Part shown: in pieces, positions 56,597-64,000 of the stretch
Layout of the letters: every line of letters begins with the position of its first letter
How positions within the stretch are numbered: position 1 is the first letter of the stretch
Source of the DNA: Buddleja alternifolia
Taxonomy: Eukaryota > Streptophyta > Magnoliopsida > Lamiales > Scrophulariaceae
Length of the DNA: 64,000 bases
Direction of reading: 5' to 3'
Assembly (NCBI GenBank): GCA_019426215.1
Contig: CM033391.1
Span: 9,970,708 to 10,034,707, forward strand
Notes under the pieces: generated by a model
What the model saw: only the letters and a program-made list of their open reading frames with translations
Databases searched by the model: none
Told to the model about the DNA's origin: nothing
Translations under genes and position numbers: made by a program

Positions 56597-57460
56597 TTAA
56601 TGTCTTGGTCTATCTTTGTATCGCTTGGGCATTTCAGCTCGGATAGCTTCAGTTAGATTATTTTCCAGAGTCATCATCGCTTCATGATCTTTGTTGATTA
56701 TGAGCTTATTTTCTTCTTTCTGTCTCTTCTTGAAAGCAGTAAAGTGATTGTCCCAATCAGTTAGGTCAATACCAATATACCTTAGGCAAATTCTGAAAGA
56801 TTGGATGAAGTCAGTCAACTTCCTTTCTTCAGCTAAGATTCTTGGATCTGTAGGTTCTGGAATAGATGTTTTTTGAAGAGGGATGTCAAACTGTTCAAGC
56901 AGTGCCCGAGAAGGTATTGATAGATTTGGATACAGTGCTTGTGGGGTTTCTCTTAGCGTTCTACTAGACGCTCCAGCAGAAGCACTTACCTCAGAAGAAG
57001 TTATCCAAGAGGGGAGATTTAGCGCAGAAGGAGAAGAAAAAACTTGACGCTTAGGAGACGGAGGCTCTTGAGCTCTTGAACTAGACGCTTTCCTCTTTTC
57101 TCCTTTCTTTTTCATTTACCCCTTATTGCCATCATCAGACTTTAGAAAATGATCTGTGAGTAAACTGACCTGATGAGAAATCTGAGATATAGAATCTGTG
57201 ATGTCGTCCAGACGCTTGTCGAATCATTCCTGCAGGGCGAGGAGCTTGGCGCTGGTAGCATCATTCAGAGAAGTCTCAAGGGTTTCAAGGCGCTTTTCAA
57301 GCTCTTCTTTCATGGAAAGTTGGTTTGCTTGAGTGGCATCATGCATTTCTTGAAAGTCTTGTTTGCACTCACCAACAGCCGCTTGAGCTGAATTACGCAT
57401 ATGAGCAATCTGAGCGCTCATAACGTGAGTCTCAATTTTTGCCAAATCGTCTTTAATCCA
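56597..57460 (-). pseudogene. Extra-ORF region, C-terminal third: coiled coil and basic tail
   Basis: 57445-57224 encodes a segment with MSMKEELEKRLETLETSL-like heptads (seen as QLSMKEELEKRLETLETSL), a likely coiled coil. After several stops and frame changes, 57115-56597 encodes 172 residues starting with a Lys/Arg/Ser-rich stretch (KKKGEKRKASSSRAQEPPSP) and ending in an amphipathic helical region with RILAEERKLTDFIQSFRICL and RAEMPKRYKDR. It has no resemblance I can name. The position, strand and codon texture join it to the frames at 58249-61079 as one decayed coding region. A separate nested fragment cannot be excluded. Confidence 0.6.
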
Positions 57461-57539
57461 GTGGAGAAATTATTCTCCAAAACGGATTTGAGCAAAGGAT
57501 CAAAAGATTGACTCTCATCTAGACGAACCACTTGAGGAG

Positions 57540-58250
57540 CCGGTCGCTTGAACCTGGATGAGTGTTTGAGAGAGTCAATAGGAACTTGATATGCGGGATC
57601 AAAGACAATACCTCCTATGTCAAGAGAAAGATCCTCAGCAATATCATCAGCAACGGGTTCAGGAGCGTCAGGAAGATCCTCTGGTGGAGACGCTTGAACG
57701 GGTTCTTCAGCAGACGCTGGAATACTTGTGACGTCAGTCGTGAATGCTTCAATTGACTTAGCAGGCGCTTCCTCAAGCGCTGACTCAGGTTGACGAAAGT
57801 CATCGAATTGGAAGTTCCAATTTGCTAAATCAGCTTAAGAAGTGGACGCAGCTTCCAAAAGTTCCGTGAGTCTGGTTCTAGTCATACAAGTACTGGAAAT
57901 GAATGTGCGAAGGGGACTATCAATGGCCCTGATGTGCATTGGACCAGTGATATCTAGCACATGATTCGGAAAGACTTTGGACGACGCTTGACAGATGGAA
58001 AAGATTGAATCTGGGTAGTAATTTCGAGAGAATCCAATCAAGCAGTCAGAGGGAAGAGACTTGAGACGCTGATCCTCAGGCACGTAAGCAGCGTAGTACT
58101 CTTCTAAATATGGATAGATCGCTTGAGTTATTCCCCGATTTCTTTCAAGCAGTGAGAGGACAAACTTATAATGATTAAGTATCTCTTTGCGGATAGAAGG
58201 GAACAGAGGATATCCTCGAAAAGAGTTGATGACGGGGCCGTTCCATTGTC
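57540..58250 (-). pseudogene. Extra-ORF region, middle part
   Basis: Past the stop at 58249, a readable frame on the same strand continues with PLFPSIRKEILNHYKFVLSL and, from 58083 to 57835, 82 residues including LIGFSRNYYPDSIFSICQAS and RAIDSPLRTFISSTCMTRTR. After a stop at about 57835 an acidic, Pro-rich stretch follows (containing PVQASPPEDLPDAPEPVADD) down to about 57540. No membrane segment or known domain was seen here. Confidence 0.6.
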
Positions 58251-59802
58251 AGAGATTGGCAGTGAAGATTTTGGCGAACAGAGATAAGGGAGTTATAATC
58301 TTCACCATCAAATTGAAATTATCCTCGCAGTGGCTCAGAGCGAAATTCAAGCACGATACAAAAGAGGTACCACTGGAAGATGTTTGAGCGTTGAAAAGTA
58401 AAGGAGTATTGGACAATCGGTGAAGCTCTTGACGCAGACACTGCTCAATTTGATGTCTAACGAGTGGGAGCTTTAGAACAAGTCCAACTCTCTGTTGACG
58501 CTGCTTTAGGCAATACTTGGCGAACTGACACTTCTTATCATGCATGCCTATGCCAAATAAATGGGGAGCTTGGACTAACTCTGAGAATGTATATTTGTTT
58601 CCCACATACTCTTCAACCCAGTTAACTTCATTCATGCAGTAATCTATTCCAGCATTGACCATAGCGCGAATGCCTTCATGATGAATATCTCTGATAGATT
58701 CAAAGCGATATTTATCAGTCTGATAGTTGGCATTCCAGACGCTGCCAAAATATGCATCAGCTTCAGTCTGGATCAAATCTGTGAGAGATTCTAAACGTTT
58801 ACCGGCATGAACTGCTTTATTTTTCCATAAGCGAAGTGGATTGACCAGGGCTAGGTTTTCAGGACTATTCGTAATATGAGGAAAGTGTGTGTAACCTTCT
58901 CGGTTCAATACTGCCTCTGATGGATTGAGAAAGCTAGGGCGAAGAGGCTCGTATACACGAATATTATAGTCTCTGAGAGCAAAACCTGTACTCTTGCTGT
59001 GGCCATAGTCGAAGTAATATGCCAGATCCACATCACATCTAGGAGTTCGACCTCCTTGTCTGTTTTGTTGAAGAATGAGAGAGGATGGTATTTGACCAGG
59101 AGTTTTTCCCAGTTCAATGACTCTATAATACTTTCTCTCAATTTCTATTAGTGCAGCGTTAAACACTGTATCCCTGATTTGACGGTCAGAATCAATCAAC
59201 AGAGCAATGTCATTCTCAGCAACAATGTATCTTTCTTCATTGTATCCTGCAGGAATGAAATCTTCTTCGAGCGCTGGGGGCATATAGTTGATTGAATGAT
59301 CAATTGTCTTCGGCGTGTCGAGTTTGAAGAAGTGCCTAGGTGCTGGAACGTCTTCAACAACGCTCTGACCTTCTGAGCGTGCCTCTGTTATAGCTGGAAC
59401 AGAGATTGATGTCTGAACCTCTTTAGTAGCAGGTTCCTCAGCGTCAATTGCAGCAACTTCTGCGGCAACATCTTTAGCAATAGCCACAACTTCTATCATC
59501 TCAACATCTAGGAGGACATCTGTTGATGCTTCAGTAGCGGCTGAAACTATAGCTGTAATACAAGAACTATCCTCTATAAGAGCAGGATCTTCTACAGATG
59601 TAGGAATAGAAATGTTGTGGGAAGAAATAAACTTACCCTGAGAACTTGTCTCAACAGCAATACTTTGAGCGCTTGGCTCAACAGCAACTTGAGCGCTTGG
59701 CTCAACAGCAACTTGAGCGCTTAACTCAACAGTCTCAGGCTCTTCAGGAACAGGAGCAACTCGACGCTTGCTAGTCCTGGAACGCTTGAAGATTTTCTTC
59801 AC
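58249..59802 (-). pseudogene. Extra-ORF region, central 517-residue frame
   Basis: This is the longest open frame of the extra region. It begins with a basic patch (KKIFKRSRTSKRRV, nuclear-localisation-like), then three tandem copies of an EPSAQVAV-type unit, then an acidic, Ala/Val-rich stretch of about 150 residues. A folded-looking part follows: HFFKLDTPKTIDHSINYMPP, IEIERKYYRVIELGKTPGQI, YYFDYGHSKSTGFALRDYN, LRLWKNKAVHAGKRLESL and EGIRAMVNAGIDYCMNEVNW. No transmembrane helix is evident. The frame lies 1 nt off the one upstream (59799-60170), and a single-base deletion near 59838 would explain this. Function unknown. In SIRE-type elements the gene in this position has been called env-like, but nothing here shows entry function. 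Confidence 0.7.
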
Positions 59803-61079
59803 GTTAACTCCTTCAACGAGCTTAAGCGGTGGAGCGGGAGATCAACAGCTGGTTCTTCAAACTCTATTTGTTTGATGATCCCTTCCAGCTTCCTCCTCTT
59901 GAGAGGTAACTTGTCCTCAGCATCCTCATTGGTTTCCTCATCATCCTTTTGAGGACAAGGGACAAATTGAGCCTTGGGCTTTCTGGAAGCCCTCTTCTTT
60001 GTTGCAGCCGGACGCTTCACGGCTTCTTCTGGCACTGGACGCTCCGCTTCCTTATCGGACGCTTGACGTACTTCCAGACGCTCAGATAGTGGTTTAGCAG
60101 CACCACCAATTTTGGGAGGATTGAAGAGATTATTCAGAATCCTTCTTCCCAGCAACTTGGCCTTATTCAACGGGAGACCAGACGAGTATACACACTGTGA
60201 TTTGTACAGCAGGTCACTTAGAACAAGCCCATAAGGTTTATTCTAGGCGCTTAAATAGTCCCGAAACCTTCCAAAAATATACTCACTCCAGTTGATCTTG
60301 ATGTTGAGGAGTATAGCAGTCATCATCTGAAATTGTACTGGGTTCACCTTATCAAAGGTTCCCACTCGGCATTCTATGATCTTGCTGCAGAAATCAGCCA
60401 ACAGTCGGTATTTGGATACCAGTTCTTTCTTTTCAAAGTACTGAGTGTAGGGTACACCGTCGTACGCACTCATGGTTGTCCATGCTTCCTTGATTTGTTT
60501 TAAAGTAACACAATCTAATGCCTCACCCTCATTTGGAAGATTGAAGTTCTCGGCAATGGAGGCAGCAGACAAAATAAATTCCTTGGGAGGCTCTTTCTTG
60601 GATAGAGGAATTAGACAAGAGATAGACTTCTTGTCCTCTGAAAGTTTAGCAGTCTTCCAGCAGGTGTCGACTTCAGTCGGAAACAGATAGGAGTATTGGG
60701 TCAAGAAAGGTTTAAGCCCAGCTTTGGCTACCATGTCCTTTGAAAGTTTAGCAGTCTTCCAGAAGGTGTCGACTTCAGTCGTAAACAGATAGGAGTATTG
60801 GGTCAAGAAAGGTTTAAGCCCAGCTTTGACTACCATGTCCATCATGTCTGTTAGATTGATCTGAGGTTGTTCATAAAGGAATTTCCAATCGACAACAAGG
60901 CCTTCAGTAACCTTGATGGTAAGTTCGGCAGAAGTAGACAAAGATTTATTTGGTGCCATTTTTAGTGAAAGAGACGAACTGAGATCTTCTTTTGCTTTGA
61001 GAGAGAGAGAATAAATTTTGCAGATATGTTTGAGTAAGAGTAAATGGTTTTTCTGCAGAAATTGTGTTTTAAATGACAC
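59799..61079 (-). pseudogene. Extra-ORF region, N-terminal part (env-like position)
   Basis: Starting at 61079, or more likely at the Met of MAPNKSLSTSAELTIKV (near 60959), 278 codons run to a TAG at 60243-60245. The same frame stays open on the other side of the TAG to 59799, so one in-frame stop divides it. The first part has a globular look (IAENFNLPNEGEALDCVTLK, FQMMTAILLNIKINWSEYIF), the second begins NKPYGLVLSDLLYKSQCVYS and then turns basic (KKRASRKPKA). A 34-residue unit is repeated in tandem at 60640-60843. It resembles plant proteins annotated as putative retroelement or transposon products with no proven role. Being after pol fits the SIRE env-like gene. Confidence 0.7.
60640..60843 (-). 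repeat. 102-bp in-frame tandem duplication
   Basis: The segment starting GAAAGTTTAGCAGTCTTCCAG (+ strand) at 60640 is repeated at 60742, exactly 102 bp later, with about five differences. It adds 34 residues without breaking the frame. Confidence 0.93.
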
Positions 61080-61785
61080 AACAGTTAATTTTTTGAAACT
61101 TGTGTTCTCTTGTCTCTGTAGGATTCAAACACGTGTAAAGAGTTTTAATCTCAGCCATGAATTCATTAACTGCAGACGCGAGTTTTGTGTAATAGAGAGA
61201 AGTTACATTTAGTAATTCTCATATATAAAGATTTGACATCCGAGTTAAAATTTTAAAAACGTTTGGCATTTTCAGAGTGTAACGCACGCGCCTGTTTGTA
61301 CGCTAACACGTACACAAACACGTGCTATCTCTGAACCGTCATTTTGAAAATTTTTTGATTACCCGCCAGTTTGATGTGATGGAAGCGTGCAAGTAGAGTA
61401 CAAAATAAACTTTTGAGTCTACCCACTACTTCAAAAAGCTTGTAAACTTTATGCATGACTTGTAAAAATATATTTTTATATTAAAAGATGAATGGAATTG
61501 GTTCAACGCTTAACTGATACCACTTGTTGGTATATGAAAATTAGACGCTTAGGATTGAAAAGACTTTTATGTTTGAGCGTCCAATATTTTATGCATAAGT
61601 AATACTGAGTGTTGATGATCATGCATCTGAAAATTTTGATCATTGACGCTTGTAGTTATGGTCAAGTACAACTTTAAGGTTCCCCCTAAATTTGATAACT
61701 TATACCAGTTAGGAAAATCTTTTAGACACAAATTAAGTGGATTCCCCCCTAAATTATATGTCTAATAAAATATGATGCAAAATGA

Positions 61786-62292
61786 TTAAGCATTTAAATC
61801 AATTATACCTAATTCACTTCTCAAAGTGAGAAAACAATGTTCGTTGAGTGCTTTGGTGAAGATATCTGCCAATTGTTTGTCAGTTCCAATGAAGTGCATG
61901 GAGATATCTTTCTTTTGAACGTGGTCACAAAGGAAATGGTATCTAATGTCAATGTGTTTGGTTATGGAATGAAGAACAGGGTTTTGAGTCATGGCTAGAG
62001 CGCTTTGGTTATCACAATGAATGGGGGTTGGACCTATGATTGTTCCATAATCTCTAAGTTGTTGCCTCATCCATAATACTTGTGCACAACAACTTCCTGC
62101 AGCTACATACTCAGCTTCGGCTGTGGAGGTAGCTAGGGATTGTTGTTTCTTGCTATGCCATGAAACTAACCTATCACCTAGAAATTGACAAGTACCACTA
62201 GTGCTTTTACGATCTATTTTGCAACCTGCAAAATTTGCATCTGAGTAACCAATTAGTTCAAAAGGAGAATCCCTAGGATACCATAAGCCCAC
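61786..62292 (-). CDS. SIRE-type copia RNase H domain
   Basis: 168 residues open. GYSDANFAGCKIDRKSTSG contains the first catalytic Asp, STAEAEYVAAGSCCAQVLWM the Glu, HCDNQSALAMTQNPV the second Asp, and HIDIRYHFLCDHVQKKDISM with TDKQLADIFTKAL the end of pol. Upstream, the same frame holds stops near 62310 and 62386, so it is cut off from RT in this copy. RNase H degrades the RNA template during reverse transcription. Confidence 0.9.
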   Translation of the reverse strand: MGLWYPRDSPFELIGYSDANFAGCKIDRKSTSGTCQFLGDRLVSWHSKKQQSLATSTAEAEYVAAGSCCAQVLWMRQQLRDYGTIIGPTPIHCDNQSALAMTQNPVLHSITKHIDIRYHFLCDHVQKKDISMHFIGTDKQLADIFTKALNEHCFLTLRSELGIIDLNA

Positions 62293-62385
62293 ATTTTGTG
62301 TGCCTTTCAGTTATTTAAGGATCTTCTTGGCAGCAATTAAGTGTGACTCTTTAGGATCGGCTTGGAATCGTGCACACATGCATAT

Positions 62386-64000
62386 CTAAAACATAATATC
62401 AGGTCTACTAGCAGTAAGATAAAGAAGTGATCCAATGATACCTCTATAATTAGTGATATCAACTTTCTTTCCACTTTCATCTTTATCTAGCTTAAGCGTT
62501 TGGCTCATTGGAATTTTTGAATATGATGCATTTTCCATACCAAATTTCTTAATCATATCTCTTGTGTATTTGGCTTGGTTTATAAATATGCCATTATGAA
62601 GTTGTTTAACTTGTAATCCTAAGAAGAAAGTTAATTCACCCATCATGCTCATTTCAAATTGTTCTTGCATCATTTTCGAAAATTTCTCACACAGATGCTT
62701 GTTAGTAGAACCAAATATTATATCATCTAAGAGAACATCTTCATTATTGTTAATTTTAAATAACGTTGTATCAACGCTGCCTTTTGAAAAGCCTTTACCA
62801 ATAAGAAAGATAGAGAGAGTGTCATACCATGCTCGGGGTGCTTGCTTAAGCCCATAAAGTGCTTTGTCTAGCTTGTAAACCATACCCTTACCATGATTGT
62901 TGATGAATCCTGGTGGTTGCTCCACATATACTTCTTCTTGGAGTTTACCATTTAGGAAGACATTCTTCACGTCCATCTGATACACCATGAACTTGTTGAA
63001 CGCTGCATACGCTAGAAACATGCGAATTGCTTCAAGACGAGCGACAGGAGCGTATGTCTCATCAAAGTCAATACCCTCCTCTTGGCAATATCCTTGAGCT
63101 ACGAGTCTGGCCATGTTTCTTATCACAATGCCGTTCTCATCCATCTTGTTTCTATATACCCATCTAGTTCCAATAACTCCTTGGTGAGTTGGTCTTGGTA
63201 ATAGCATCCAAACCTTATTTCGTTCAAACTGATTAAGCTCTTCTTGCATAGCTTCAATCCAACTTGGGTCGCTTAGCGCTTCATCCACTTTCTTAGGTTC
63301 CATTTGAGATAGAAAGCTTGCGAACATAGCCTCATTGAACGTAGAGGCTCTAGTCCTAACAGGCGCTTCAATATCTCCAATAATCTGCTCAGGTGGATGA
63401 TCACGCAGCCATAGTCTGTCTGGTTGGAAGGGGTTAAGAGGTTGAACAGGCGCTTGAGGATCATACGCTTGACTACCTTCTTGCGTAGGCGCTCCAAGTT
63501 CACAATTCCTTGTGTGCTCTTGATGATCACTCTCTTCATGATCATCAGCATTTCTTACATGATTATCCAGAGTAATCTCGCGAGGAGGCACTGAGATCTC
63601 ATAATCATCGTCACTGTCATCATCAATTGTAACCTTAGACGCTTGATGACATAAATCTTCAACTCCTACATCATTCATAATAACCTTACTCGGTTCTTGG
63701 TTAGCATCATCAAAAACAACATGAATAGATTCCTCAACCTTCGATTTGATCTTATTGAGGTTGCGAAAATTCTTTCCATTCTTGGCGTAGCCTAGAAAGA
63801 TTCCCTCATCTGCTTTAGGATCAAATGTCTTTAGACTTTGGGAACCATTATTATGGACAAAGCATTTAGAACCAAAGACGTGAAAATATGAAACATTTGG
63901 CTTACGTCCCTTCCACAGTTCATATGGAGTTTTCCCATGCTGTTTGTTGATCATGCAACGGTTTTGAGTGTAACAGGAAGTGTTGATTGCTTCGGCCCAA
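62386..64000 (-). pseudogene. SIRE-type copia pol: integrase C-terminus and reverse transcriptase
   Basis: The frame is open from the window edge to a TAG at 62386. The integrase end ([44 protein letters not shown]) is followed by an acidic linker of about 170 residues and then [62 protein letters not shown] (first catalytic Asp) and [20 protein letters not shown]. The second catalytic site, normally Y-V-D-D, reads LLDD ([14 protein letters not shown]). About five residues before DD seem to be missing, which should disable the enzyme. The gag and integrase core lie outside the window. Confidence 0.92.

Larger units (their letters stand above)
54831..64000 (-). mobile_element. SIRE/Maximus-type Ty1/copia retrotransposon (partial, 3' side)
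   Basis: Read on the - strand from the right edge of the window: integrase C-terminus, reverse transcriptase, RNase H, a long extra coding region, polypurine tract and 3' LTR. The gag, protease, integrase core and 5' LTR must lie beyond 64000. The lineage call rests on pol signatures ([41 protein letters not shown]), the extra region after pol, and an AAAAAGGGGGAAA tract directly at the LTR. The coding parts contain several stops and frameshifts, so the copy is dead. It is inserted in the leader of the + strand copia element that starts at 53940. Confidence 0.93.

Noticed and set aside
59799..61079. Calling this region a true envelope gene
   Set aside because: Only its position after pol supports that name. 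I see no signal peptide, fusion-like segment or membrane anchor, so it is described as an extra ORF in the env-like position.

Overview
This is a gene-poor, AT-rich window of a flowering-plant nuclear genome, almost certainly a eudicot. I see one credible host gene: a WUSCHEL-related homeobox gene of the WOX3/PRESSED FLOWER type on the + strand (exons 26500-26892 and 28479-28724). It has a plant WOX homeodomain, a His/Gln-rich linker and a C-terminal WUS box. Nearly everything else is transposable elements, their relics, satellite or minisatellite DNA, and unassigned AT-rich spacer. I cannot name the species.

Layout. 1-7.1 kb: spacer with microsatellites, a dispersed repeat (3.43-3.72) and an 82-bp minisatellite (4.35-4.69). 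7.1-13.8: a small hAT-type element next to a complete but frame-broken L1-type LINE on the - strand with a clear target-site duplication. 13.8-21.3: a second copy of the 3.4-kb repeat split by a 1071-bp hAT element, then a rearranged Mutator-like transposase relic that carries a solo LTR, then a related LTR fragment split by a Mutator-type MITE. 21.3-24.3: a MITE candidate, an organelle-like GC-richer segment and a decayed Ty1/copia gag. 26.1-28.7: WOX3 with a duplicated CT-rich promoter module and a palindromic MITE in its intron. 29.7-31.1: DNA-transposon remnants. 31.3-38.2: a large repeat block with a 177-bp satellite showing a 4-monomer higher-order repeat, short ATGTAA(CC) repeats, and an array rich in TGACGTA, split by a hAT element. 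38.7-40.3: a non-autonomous CACTA element with a long hairpin. 41.3-43.6: a copia relic with gag joined to RNase H, and an LTR fragment holding a tRNA-derived SINE. 44.2-51.0: two rearranged paralogous segments, one with nested hAT-like insertions that are absent from the other. 52-54.8: the 5' LTR and primer-binding site of a copia element, its LTR split by a Tourist-like MITE.

54.83-64.0 (and beyond the window), - strand: a SIRE/Maximus-type Ty1/copia retrotransposon. It shows integrase C-terminus, reverse transcriptase, RNase H, a very long broken extra (env-like position) coding region of about 4.5 kb, a polypurine tract and a 3' LTR. It carries a striking strand-biased hexamer, AAGCG(T/C) in its sense strand, spread through the LTR, the non-coding parts and different reading phases of the coding parts. 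I consider this the most unusual signal in the window.

The elements do not form an operon or pathway. They form a nest of insertions whose order can often be read from target duplications and from empty sites preserved in paralogous copies inside the same window.
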